Of a stretch of DNA of 29,866 bases, positions 18,373 through 25,898 are shown in pieces; position 1 is the first letter of the stretch, and each line of letters starts with the position of its first letter. Made by a program: the position numbers and the translations under genes. The stretch lies in contig JAQCAO010000002.1 of the NCBI GenBank assembly GCA_027731885.1, forward strand, positions 1-29,866, read 5' to 3'. Below the pieces are notes generated by a model. The model ran no database searches and had not been told where the DNA came from. It was given only the letters and a program-made list of their open reading frames with translations. The stretch is from Actinomycetota bacterium (GTDB lineage: Bacteria; Actinomycetota; Actinomycetes; Nanopelagicales; Nanopelagicaceae).

Positions 18373-21150
18373 ATGCCCGATAAAAAACAGGCTGGAGAGC
18401 TCAAGAAGTTGGTGATCGTTGAATCACCAGCGAAAGCGCGCAAAATTGGCGACTACCTCGGCGATGGTTTCATCGTCGAGGCTAGCGTCGGCCATATCCG
18501 CGACTTGCCACAGCGCGCAGCTGATATTCCTAAAGATGTAAAGAAACTCGCCTGGTCAAAAGAGGGCGTCGATATCGAAAACGATTTCGCACCTTTATAT
18601 GTCATCAACCCCGATAAGAAAGCGAAAGTCGCTGAACTTAAAGAGTTGATGAAAGGCGTGGACGAGTTATTGCTCGCAACAGATGAAGACCGCGAAGGTG
18701 AAGCTATTGCCTGGCACTTAGTAGAAGTTCTTGAGCCAAAGATTCCAATCAAGCGAATGGTCTTTAACGAGATCACCAAGGAAGCGATCCAGGCCGCTGT
18801 CGCAAATACCCGCGACTTGGATTACAACTTAATTGATGCTCAAGAAACCCGTCGCGTTCTCGACCGCTTATTCGGATACCGACTTTCACCAGTGTTGTGG
18901 AAGAAAGTTATGCCACGTATTTCTGCCGGTCGCGTGCAATCAGTTGCTACCAAGTTAATCGTTGAGAAAGAGCGCGAACGGATGGCCTTTATCTCATCAT
19001 CATGGTGGGATTTAAACGCAACTTGCGAACTCGGTTTCACCGCCCGCTTGCTCTCTGTTGAGGGCAAGAAAGTGGCGTCAACAAGTGACTTCGGAGCCGA
19101 TGGCGCAGTTAAAGAAAAGTCACTTGAAAATATCTTATTACTTGATGAATCCGACGCACGCGCACTTGTTGACTCACTTAAATCAACACCGCTAACCGTT
19201 AAATCAATGGAGGAATCTCCACGTACCGAACGCCCTAAGCCGCCCTTCACCACATCAACTATGCAACAAGATGCGGGATCGCGCCTGGGCTGGGGTGCAC
19301 AGATCACAATGCGGGTGGCTCAGCGTTTATATGAAAATGGCTACATCACTTATATGCGTACTGATTCAATCAATCTTTCGGCACAAGCAATCAACGCCGC
19401 TCGCGCATCAGCAAAAGCGTTATACGGCGCAGACCATGTTGCAGATGCGCCACGTGTTTACCAAGGTAAATCTAAAAACGCGCAAGAAGCCCACGAGGCG
19501 ATCCGCCCTGCAGGTGACACATTTAAAACTCCAGGTGAACTTGCCCCAGAACTTTCACGCGATGAATTCGCACTTTATGACTTAATCTGGAAGCGCACCG
19601 TTGCGTCACAAATGGCTGATGCTAAGAAGATGCAGATGCGCGTTGACTTTGATGCGACTACATCAGATAAGAAATCTACGATCTTCCGCGCTAACGGAAG
19701 TGTCATCACCTTTCCGGGGTTTCTTGCAGCATATGATGACATTGTCGATGAGAACGCTAAAGTTGATGAAGAAGCATCAGATAAGCGCTTGCCGGCAATG
19801 ACTGTTGGACAGTCAATCAAGGTGAGCGAATATAACTGTGAAGGCCATGAGACCAAGCCACCTGCGCGTTACACCGAACCAACTCTGGTTAAGAAGTTGG
19901 AAGAACTCGGCATCGGCCGCCCCTCAACATTTGCCTCAATCATTCAAACAATTCAAGATCGCGGTTATGTCTATAAACGCGGTCGCGCACTTGTGCCAAC
20001 CTTCTTGGCATTCTCGGTCACAGGCTTGCTAGAGACCCACTTTACAAAGTTAGTTGATTACGACTTCACCGCATCAATGGAGGAAGATCTCGACAAGATC
20101 GCAGCCGGTGAAGCCGGCCGCGTTGATTGGTTGCGCGATTTTTACTACGGAGTCGACGGCCAACCAGGACTTAACGAACTCGCACTCGATCTCGGTGGCA
20201 TCGACGCCCGCGCCACCAACACCATGAATTTATCTGACACTATCGAAATCCGCGTTGGGCGTTATGGCGCTTATCTGCAAGAAAATATCCCAGATCAAGA
20301 TCGCAAGTTAGCAAACATCCCTGAAGAACTTGCTCCAGATGAGTTAACTTTGGCGAAAGCGATTGAACTTCTTGCTGCGCCATCAGGCGAACGGGAATTA
20401 GGAACCGATCCACAGACTGGTCTAGAAGTTATCGCTAAGTCCGGTCGCTTTGGCCCATACATCACTGAGGTATTTCCAGAAGAACCAATTGAACTCGACG
20501 ATAAGGGCGAACCAAAGAAGAAGCGTAAGAAGAAAGATGCACCGAAGCCAAAGACCGCATCTCTGCTTTCTACAATGACGTTAGACACCATCACAATCGA
20601 TGATGCGCTAAAACTTTTATCACTTCCCCGGATTCTCGGCACCAACTCACTTGGTGAAGATATAACTATTCAAAATGGAAGATACGGCCCATATTTAAAG
20701 GCCGGTGCAGATTCACGGACGCTGACAAGTGAAGAACAACTCTTCTCGCTATCTTTGGATGAAGCACTTGAGATTTACTCAAAACCAAAAGAGCGGCGCC
20801 GCGGCGTTGCAAAGCCGCCACTTAAAGAACTCGGTAAAGATCCCGCCACCGAGAAAGAAGTTATCGTTAAAGATGGTCGTTTTGGTATGTATGTCACCGA
20901 TGGCGAAACCAATGCCACCTTGCGCCGCGGTGACACGCTAGAGGCGCTAACTATTGAGCGCGCACTTGAACTTCTGGCTGGCCGCCGCGCGTGGGAGGCA
21001 GAGAACGGGCCGTCTCCGAAGAAATCTCGTAAAAAAGCCGCCAAAGCTAAAGCCGGCGATAGCGCACCAACGCTCACCAAAAACACTGTTAAAAAAGCTG
21101 CAACAAAGAAAAAGTCCGCTAAAAAAGCCACAGGCAAAGCGAAGAGCTAG
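18373..21150 (+). CDS. topA: DNA topoisomerase I
   Basis: This type IA topoisomerase relaxes negative supercoils, opposing the gyrase encoded at 2777-7252. The 925-residue protein has the TOPRIM domain (LVIVESPAKARKIGDYLG at about 13-30, TDEDREGEAIAWHL further on) and catalytic Tyr327 in ITYMRTDS. The C-terminal half has no zinc fingers. Instead it carries repeated domains with the pattern GRFGPYI/GRYGPYLK/GRFGMYVT and a strongly Lys/Ala-rich tail from about residue 880, as in mycobacterial and streptomycete topoisomerase I, where the tail promotes processive relaxation. The ATG has AGGA 4 nt upstream. It ends 2 nt before the convergent stop of a PIN toxin gene. In other actinobacteria tmk and holB usually lie close downstream. 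Confidence 0.97.
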   Translation: MPDKKQAGELKKLVIVESPAKARKIGDYLGDGFIVEASVGHIRDLPQRAADIPKDVKKLAWSKEGVDIENDFAPLYVINPDKKAKVAELKELMKGVDELLLATDEDREGEAIAWHLVEVLEPKIPIKRMVFNEITKEAIQAAVANTRDLDYNLIDAQETRRVLDRLFGYRLSPVLWKKVMPRISAGRVQSVATKLIVEKERERMAFISSSWWDLNATCELGFTARLLSVEGKKVASTSDFGADGAVKEKSLENILLLDESDARALVDSLKSTPLTVKSMEESPRTERPKPPFTTSTMQQDAGSRLGWGAQITMRVAQRLYENGYITYMRTDSINLSAQAINAARASAKALYGADHVADAPRVYQGKSKNAQEAHEAIRPAGDTFKTPGELAPELSRDEFALYDLIWKRTVASQMADAKKMQMRVDFDATTSDKKSTIFRANGSVITFPGFLAAYDDIVDENAKVDEEASDKRLPAMTVGQSIKVSEYNCEGHETKPPARYTEPTLVKKLEELGIGRPSTFASIIQTIQDRGYVYKRGRALVPTFLAFSVTGLLETHFTKLVDYDFTASMEEDLDKIAAGEAGRVDWLRDFYYGVDGQPGLNELALDLGGIDARATNTMNLSDTIEIRVGRYGAYLQENIPDQDRKLANIPEELAPDELTLAKAIELLAAPSGERELGTDPQTGLEVIAKSGRFGPYITEVFPEEPIELDDKGEPKKKRKKKDAPKPKTASLLSTMTLDTITIDDALKLLSLPRILGTNSLGEDITIQNGRYGPYLKAGADSRTLTSEEQLFSLSLDEALEIYSKPKERRRGVAKPPLKELGKDPATEKEVIVKDGRFGMYVTDGETNATLRRGDTLEALTIERALELLAGRRAWEAENGPSPKKSRKKAAKAKAGDSAPTLTKNTVKKAATKKKSAKKATGKAKS

Positions 21151-21152
21151 AT

Positions 21153-21554
21153 TTAACTTTCAATTTCAACCGGCGCTAAAACTTCAAATCCCAGATCTTT
21201 AGCCGCTTTGGCCATCTGCTTGTCATATGTAAGAATTAGGTTAATCTTCAAACCAAACTTTCCTGCCGCAGCCATATGGATTGCATCAAAGCCGCGAATA
21301 TTGATTCGTTCCGGCAACCTTTCTGCTTGCGTCAAAGTAGCTGAATCAATCGGCAAGATATTTATATTCTTTAAAACTCCTTCAGCAGCCTGCAACGCCT
21401 TTGGTTCATGTCGCAGAATTGTTCGGATGACCTCAACGCGAGATATTTGAGAGGTGATAAATCGGGCACGAGAGATAGATCTAACTGCATCCGATTCCTT
21501 CTCTTGGATGATCAGCTTTAGGATCGCAGAAGAGTCAATATATATATTTCTCAC
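21153..21554 (-). CDS. vapC: PIN-domain toxin (VapC-like), pair 1
   Basis: This 133-residue protein is a PIN-domain ribonuclease of the VapC type. The four acidic active-site residues are in place: Asp7 in YIDSSAILK, Glu41 in SRVEV, Asp90 in GFDAIHMA and Asp111 in LTYDKQM. VapC toxins cut tRNA or rRNA; the target here is unknown. Translation starts at GTG, whose GTGA overlaps the stop of the antitoxin gene, so the pair is translationally coupled. Transcription runs towards topA, and the two stop codons are only 2 nt apart with no visible terminator. It is a distant paralogue of the second toxin at 22952-23347; both share the DSSAILK and TYDKQM blocks. Confidence 0.9.
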   Translation of the reverse strand: MRNIYIDSSAILKLIIQEKESDAVRSISRARFITSQISRVEVIRTILRHEPKALQAAEGVLKNINILPIDSATLTQAERLPERINIRGFDAIHMAAAGKFGLKINLILTYDKQMAKAAKDLGFEVLAPVEIES

Positions 21555-21862
21555 TGATAACTTCCGCGCTCTTCGATCAATTTCTCAGAGAGAGATTTCT
21601 TATCTTGATGGATAATCGTCGGCGACTTAAATTTGAAGTTTGGGTTCTCCGCAGGAATTATTTCTCCCGATTCAATTAGCTTTTCAAAGTATGCATCGGG
21701 ATCGCTATTTACCGGTATCAACTGCGCAACTGGCTCGCCTCTATCTGTAACCAAGAACTCTTCTCCCTCTAATACGCGAGTGAGAATTTTGGAGGTATCC
21801 AGGCGAAGTTCGCGAATACCGACCCTGTTCTGTTGATGAAATTCAGTATTTTTCGGCGCCAT
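21551..21862 (-). CDS. vapB: Phd/YefM-type antitoxin, pair 1
   Basis: This 103-residue antitoxin partners the adjacent PIN toxin. The N-terminal half (VGIRELRLDTSKILTRVLEG, then EFLVTDRGEPVAQLIP) is the Phd/YefM DNA-binding and dimerisation fold. The C-terminal third (IESGEIIPAENPNF, then a charged helix ending SEKLIEERGSYQ) is the likely toxin-binding segment. It precedes the toxin gene, the usual order, with a 4-nt overlap. A TATACT box 6 nt before the ATG and a perfect 14-bp inverted repeat upstream indicate autorepression by the antitoxin or the complex. The IESG..PAENP block also occurs in the second antitoxin, so the two pairs share ancestry. Confidence 0.88.
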   Translation of the reverse strand: MAPKNTEFHQQNRVGIRELRLDTSKILTRVLEGEEFLVTDRGEPVAQLIPVNSDPDAYFEKLIESGEIIPAENPNFKFKSPTIIHQDKKSLSEKLIEERGSYQ

Positions 21863-21868
21863 TACTTG

Positions 21869-21913
21869 AGTATATATGAAATGTTATACATCAGAGTGAA
21901 TGTATAACATTTC
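21869..21913 (-). promoter_or_regulatory. Promoter and palindromic operator of toxin-antitoxin pair 1
   Basis: On the minus strand the -10 box TATACT (21869-21874) lies 6 nt before the antitoxin ATG. Directly upstream is a perfect inverted repeat, GAAATGTTATACAT (21878-21891) and ATGTATAACATTTC (21900-21913) with an 8-nt spacer, covering the -35 region. This is the expected place for an autoregulatory operator. It lies 57 nt from the galE -10 box, so it might also affect galE. Confidence 0.7.
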
Positions 21914-21970
21914 TAGAGTGAGGTTCTTTTCTGGGTTTTGAGCGCAAAAATTACTGTAAGTACCCACGGT

Positions 21971-21976
21971 TAGACT
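21971..21976 (+). promoter_or_regulatory. Probable leaderless -10 box of galE
   Basis: TAGACT is followed by 6 nt (TACTTC) and the galE ATG at 21983. The same hexamer and spacing precede the MFS-dTMP kinase gene. No Shine-Dalgarno is present, so a leaderless transcript is likely. Confidence 0.5.
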
Positions 21977-21982
21977 TACTTC

Positions 21983-22951
21983 ATGGATCGCCAGACTTGG
22001 TTAATCACAGGTGGTGCGGGCTATATCGGCACACACGTTGCAGACTTATTTATCGCAGATGGCAAGAGCGTTGTTCTGCTCGATTCACTTTATCAAGGCC
22101 TTGAATCTCGCGTAATTCACCTGCGCAAGAAGCATAACCAAGAGATACCACTTCACGTCGTTGATATCCGCGATTACACCGCAGTTGAAAATATCTTAAA
22201 GAGCCAAACCTTTACCGGCATTGTTCACACCGCTGCGCTAAAGGCAGTTGGCGAATCAGTTGAAAAACCAGATGAGTATAAAGAAGTTAACTACACCGCA
22301 ACGGCCGAGATTTTAAAACTTGCCCAAAAGCATGGCATTAAGAAATTTCTATTCTCTTCAACCGCCGCTGTTTACGGCAGCCCCGACACAAAGGAACCTT
22401 GTAAAGAGAACGGTCCCTTGTCACCAATATCTCCATACGGTTCCACAAAGTTAGATGCCGAGACCAAGGTAACTGAATTTATAAATACCCCAGGAAATTC
22501 TGGGGCATCCTTCCGTTTCTTCAATGTTGTGGGTACTGCCTCCCCAGAACTACTTGATAACTCCATTGAAAACCTAGTCCCAATCGTTTTAGGTAAGTTA
22601 AGAAACTCAGAAGCACCAGAAATCTTCGGCATTGATTACCCAACAACAGATGGCACCTGCGTGCGTGATTATGTCGATGTGCGCGATATTGCAGCCGCTC
22701 ACCTAGTCGCAGCCAACGCCACAAAAAAGATTCCCGCAATCATCAACATAGGCACTGGTCGCGGCGCATCAGTGCGCGAGATCATCAATTTGGCATTAGC
22801 AGCCACAAATAAGAGCGATACCGAGGTAATTGAGGCCCCACGACGCGCTGGAGATCCAGCATTTTTATGCGCAGATGTTGAACTTGCTGCAAAAGAGATG
22901 GGCTTTAGATCTAAATACAGCCTGGAAGAAAGTATCCGCAGCCTCTTTTAA
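21983..22951 (+). CDS. galE: UDP-glucose 4-epimerase (extended SDR)
   Basis: GalE interconverts UDP-glucose and UDP-galactose using bound NAD, for galactose use or surface glycan precursors. The 322-residue protein has the NAD-binding motif TGGAGYIGTH at residues 9-18 and a Ser/Thr active-site region SSTAAVYGSP at 125-134. The catalytic pair Tyr152/Lys156 is in YGSTK. The sugar-nucleotide region DGTCVRDYVDVRDIAAAH matches GalE closely, more than related dehydratases, although epimerases for other UDP-sugars cannot be excluded. It stands alone on the plus strand between two minus-strand toxin-antitoxin pairs. Its TAA is immediately followed by the complement of the second toxin's stop codon (TAATTA), so the two genes meet with no spacer. 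Confidence 0.92.
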   Translation: MDRQTWLITGGAGYIGTHVADLFIADGKSVVLLDSLYQGLESRVIHLRKKHNQEIPLHVVDIRDYTAVENILKSQTFTGIVHTAALKAVGESVEKPDEYKEVNYTATAEILKLAQKHGIKKFLFSSTAAVYGSPDTKEPCKENGPLSPISPYGSTKLDAETKVTEFINTPGNSGASFRFFNVVGTASPELLDNSIENLVPIVLGKLRNSEAPEIFGIDYPTTDGTCVRDYVDVRDIAAAHLVAANATKKIPAIINIGTGRGASVREIINLALAATNKSDTEVIEAPRRAGDPAFLCADVELAAKEMGFRSKYSLEESIRSLF

Positions 22952-23347
22952 TTAAAGCTTGGCACCTGGCGAAAGAACTTTAATACCCATTAACCCGGCG
23001 TTGGTAATCATTTGTTTATCGTACGTGATTATTCCTTCGATTTGATTACCAAGTGATATCGCTGTCGCAACATGAATTGCATCAAGCGTCGCTAGAGTTA
23101 CAGATCCCGTGAATGATTCTGCAACAGTAAGTACTTGATTTGAAATAGAAACGAAATTAACCCGTGACAACTCATCATTTGCAAGCGCAATGTCTTTCGG
23201 ATTAATACGATACACAGCCCTCTTTACCTCCAAGCGGGCGAGCTCAGATGAAATAGCTTGAGATGTCAGCGCTTTGACCATTGCAGGTCTTTCAGGTTCT
23301 GCGAATACGTACTTCAATATTGCAGAACTATCTAAATACCAGCTCAA
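22952..23347 (-). CDS. vapC: PIN-domain toxin (VapC-like), pair 2
   Basis: This 131-residue PIN-domain protein has the acidic set Asp6 (YLDSSAILK), Glu40 (ARLEVKRA), Asp89 (TLDAIHVA) and Asp110 (ITYDKQM), so it is predicted to be an active Mg-dependent ribonuclease. The start ATG overlaps the antitoxin stop by 4 nt (ATGA), giving translational coupling. Its stop codon directly abuts the galE stop on the other strand. It resembles the toxin at 21153-21554 in overall layout and key motifs but is clearly diverged, so this is not a recent duplication. The RNA target cannot be inferred. Confidence 0.9.
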   Translation of the reverse strand: MSWYLDSSAILKYVFAEPERPAMVKALTSQAISSELARLEVKRAVYRINPKDIALANDELSRVNFVSISNQVLTVAESFTGSVTLATLDAIHVATAISLGNQIEGIITYDKQMITNAGLMGIKVLSPGAKL

Positions 23348-23712
23348 TATCTTTCCTCAGCGCGCATCTCCATCAAAACTTCAGTCGAGGTTTTGCTCCC
23401 AGTTATTTTTACCGGGTTCTTAGTCGGCCGCCAATCTGGATTCTCCGCAGGCTTAATCAAACCGCTTTCAATATATTCTTCATAAAGCGATCGCTTGATC
23501 GGTGCCAGCCTTGCAACCGGAACACCGTGTTCGGTGATTTCAATAATCGCACCTGCCTTGACTGCATCTAAAACTTTCGAAGCGTTCTGCCGTAAATCTC
23601 GAACGCCGACAGATTGCATCGCCGCAGGCTTAGCCACCTTCGCCGCAGGCGCTTTTACTCCCGCCTTCTTCTTGGCGACAGTCGATTTCGTTTTACGCGC
23701 AGCAGTTGTCAT
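23344..23712 (-). CDS. vapB: Phd/YefM-type antitoxin with Lys/Ala-rich N-terminal extension, pair 2
   Basis: This 122-residue antitoxin pairs with the downstream PIN toxin. The conserved Phd/YefM domain starts at about Met32 (MQSVGVRDLRQNASKVLDAV, then IIEITEHGVPVARLAP), and the C-terminal part (IESGLIKPAENPDW ... EVLMEMRAEERY) should bind the toxin. Ahead of the domain is an unusual 31-residue Lys/Ala/Val-rich stretch (KSTVAKKKAGVKAPAAKVAK), resembling histone-like or HU tails. A start at Met32 (23619) would remove it, but the TACCTT box 6 nt before the first ATG and the operator there favour the longer form. The extension could add non-specific DNA binding; that is an inference. Confidence 0.85.
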   Translation of the reverse strand: MTTAARKTKSTVAKKKAGVKAPAAKVAKPAAMQSVGVRDLRQNASKVLDAVKAGAIIEITEHGVPVARLAPIKRSLYEEYIESGLIKPAENPDWRPTKNPVKITGSKTSTEVLMEMRAEERY

Positions 23713-23718
23713 ATATCA

Positions 23719-23746
23719 AAGGTAGCACAACAAGCAAATGTGCTAC
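23719..23746 (-). promoter_or_regulatory. Promoter and palindromic operator of toxin-antitoxin pair 2
   Basis: On the minus strand TACCTT (23719-23724) lies 6 nt before the antitoxin ATG at 23712. A perfect 8-bp inverted repeat, GTAGCACA (23722-23729) and TGTGCTAC (23739-23746) with a 9-nt spacer, overlaps this -10 box. Binding there would block transcription, as expected of an autoregulatory operator. Its sequence is unrelated to the operator of pair 1, so the two systems are probably insulated from each other. Confidence 0.6.
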
Positions 23747-23807
23747 AGGGTAATTACTACCCACCCACACCCTATTCGGCCCCATTTAACGCCTTTGGTC
23801 CGCCCGA

Positions 23808-23813
23808 TAGACT
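23808..23813 (+). promoter_or_regulatory. Probable leaderless -10 box of the MFS-tmk gene
   Basis: TAGACT, then 6 nt (TCACAC), then the ATG at 23820. A weak -35 candidate TTTAAC (23785-23790) lies 17 nt upstream. The hexamer and spacing are the same as for galE. Confidence 0.5.
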
Positions 23814-23819
23814 TCACAC

Positions 23820-25898
23820 ATGCCAAGTAGCCTGCCGACCCCTGCCGCCCCCGCGCAGGATGAAACCCGCAGCGTTCTGGCGATCCCCGCATTTCGCAAG
23901 CTCTGGAACTCAATGGTCTTCTCATCTTTGGGCGATTGGCTGGGCCTTCTTGCAACTACCGCCCTTGCTCAAAAACTTTCCGGCGGATCTTATGCAACCG
24001 CAAACTTTGCCATCGCCGGCGTCTTTATTGCGCGTTTGCTGCCAGCAGTTTTCCTAGGCCCGATCGCTGGCGTTATCGCCGATCGCCTAGACCGCCGCAA
24101 GTTAATGGTCTCGGTCGATATCTTGCGCGCAGCGCTCTATATCTCAATCCCAATTGTTAATACATATTTATGGCTATACACCGCAGTGGTCTTGGTTGAA
24201 TGCTTAACCCTTTTCTGGTCACCAGCAAAAGAGGCGACGGTGCCAAACCTGGTTGGCAAAGAAAAATTGGAGAGCGCAAATCAAGTATCGCTCTTAGCCG
24301 CTTACGGAACCGCACCGGTTGCGGCGATCTTATTCTCATTGCTGACTTTATTTGCCAACGCGATTGAATCTCTATTTCCATTTAATATCGGCGATTCAAT
24401 CGATATCGCACTTTATTTAAATGCCATCAGCTTTGCATTTGCCGCCTTTACTATCTGGGGCCTTAAAGAGATCCCAAAAGGCGCCGCCGCTAAGAAAGCA
24501 AAAGATGAAGGCGTCTTAAAATCTCTGCACGATGGCTGGAAAGCTGTCAGCCAAACCAAAATTGTGCGCGGACTTGTCGTTGGAATGATCGGCGCATTCT
24601 TCGCAGCAGGCGCAGTCATCGGCTTGGCTCGCACATTTGTGGGCGATCTCGGTGGCGGACATGCGGCATATGGTGTTTTATTCGGCGCAGTCTTTACCGG
24701 TTTGGCCATCGGCATCGCATTTGGCCCAAAGATCTTCGCTCAATTTTCACGCCGCCGTTTATTCGGTGCATCTCTGAGCACCGCAGGTTTCTTCCTCGTC
24801 TTACTCGCCTTGATCCCCAACCTAGTAATGGCGGTATTTACCGTTATCTTCTTAGGTATTTTCAGCGGCGTCACCTGGGTTACCGGCTTCACAATGCTGG
24901 GAATGGAAGTACAAGATGAGGTGCGCGGGCGCACCTTCGCCTTCGTGCAATCGCTGATCCGCATCACCTTGGTCGCAGTTCTTGCGATTTCACCAATTGT
25001 CGCGGCAGCATTTGGCGTTCGCTCCTATGAATTTGAAAATGCCAGTATTAATTTTAATGGCGCACAAGTCACAATTCTTCTCGCCGGAATAATCGCCTCG
25101 ATCATTGGTTCGATTTCTTATCACCAGATGAAAGACCGCCCAAATGTTTCGTTCTGGTCAGATATTTCAAATGCACTCAAAGGTGAACTCGGCAGCATCA
25201 CTGGTGCACCAACGGTCGGCACCTTTATCGCCTTCGAAGGTGGCGAAGGCACCGGCAAATCAACGCAATCAAAGATGTTAAAGAAGTGGTTAGAAGAACG
25301 CGGCGAAACTGTCGTTCTCTCGCGCGAACCTGGCGGAACAGATTTAGGTCAAGGCCTGCGCAAGATTTTGCTCGGTCACGAAACAGGTGAAATCAGTCCG
25401 CGCGCCGAAGCTTTGCTTTACGCCGCAGATCGCGCCCACCATGTTTACTCAGTCATCCATCCCGCACTTGCTAGAGGCGAAGTTGTAATTTCAGATCGTT
25501 ACTTTGATTCATCAATTGCCTACCAAGGCGCCGGCCGCATTCTCTCTCCTGGCGAAGTCGCACGTATTTCACGATGGGCCACCGAATCGTTATTTCCCAC
25601 GCTGACAATCGTGATCGATTTATCCGCCGAAACCGGCATCGGTCGCTTAAAGAGCCACGATCGCTTAGAAGCAGAACCACTTGCCTTCCACGAGCGGGTG
25701 CGCCAAGAGTTCTTGCAGATCGCACGTCTTGACCCAGAACGTTATTTAGTTGTCGATGGCACAAAAACAATCGATGAGATCCACAACGAGATCATTAACC
25801 GCGTCGCCACACTTCCCGCAATTTCACACATCGTTAAAGAACCCAAGACGAAATCATCCAAGCTGAAATCACCAAAGAAATTGCTAAAGAAGAAATGA
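23820..25898 (+). CDS. tmk: MFS transporter fused to dTMP kinase
   Basis: This 692-residue protein joins two domains. Residues 1-440 are a major facilitator-type transporter with about 12 membrane segments and the loop motif GVIADRLDRRKLM between helices 2 and 3. After a 25-residue linker, residues 467-670 are a complete thymidylate kinase: P-loop EGGEGTGKST with Lys480, SREPGGTDLG, the DRYFDSSIAYQGAGR motif and a lid region GRLKSHDRLEAEPLAFHERVRQ split around residue 610. A Lys-rich tail ends the protein. The kinase makes dTDP from dTMP, an essential step, and is here tethered to the membrane. I see no frameshift or internal stop, so this is a real fusion; similar fusions occur in other actinobacteria such as Streptomyces. 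The transported substrate is unknown. The stop overlaps the holB start (ATGA). Confidence 0.92.
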   Translation: MPSSLPTPAAPAQDETRSVLAIPAFRKLWNSMVFSSLGDWLGLLATTALAQKLSGGSYATANFAIAGVFIARLLPAVFLGPIAGVIADRLDRRKLMVSVDILRAALYISIPIVNTYLWLYTAVVLVECLTLFWSPAKEATVPNLVGKEKLESANQVSLLAAYGTAPVAAILFSLLTLFANAIESLFPFNIGDSIDIALYLNAISFAFAAFTIWGLKEIPKGAAAKKAKDEGVLKSLHDGWKAVSQTKIVRGLVVGMIGAFFAAGAVIGLARTFVGDLGGGHAAYGVLFGAVFTGLAIGIAFGPKIFAQFSRRRLFGASLSTAGFFLVLLALIPNLVMAVFTVIFLGIFSGVTWVTGFTMLGMEVQDEVRGRTFAFVQSLIRITLVAVLAISPIVAAAFGVRSYEFENASINFNGAQVTILLAGIIASIIGSISYHQMKDRPNVSFWSDISNALKGELGSITGAPTVGTFIAFEGGEGTGKSTQSKMLKKWLEERGETVVLSREPGGTDLGQGLRKILLGHETGEISPRAEALLYAADRAHHVYSVIHPALARGEVVISDRYFDSSIAYQGAGRILSPGEVARISRWATESLFPTLTIVIDLSAETGIGRLKSHDRLEAEPLAFHERVRQEFLQIARLDPERYLVVDGTKTIDEIHNEIINRVATLPAISHIVKEPKTKSSKLKSPKKLLKKK

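Noticed and set aside
22488..22505. Perfect 6-bp hairpin CCCCAG-N6-CTGGGG inside galE
   Set aside because: It lies within conserved coding sequence (NTPGNSGA region) and is not followed by a T tract; chance or codon choice explains it.
23614..24057. Plus-strand open frame spanning the antitoxin 2 start and the MFS-tmk start
   Set aside because: It overlaps two supported genes in other frames, crosses a promoter/operator region, and its His/Pro/Arg-rich translation looks non-biological.
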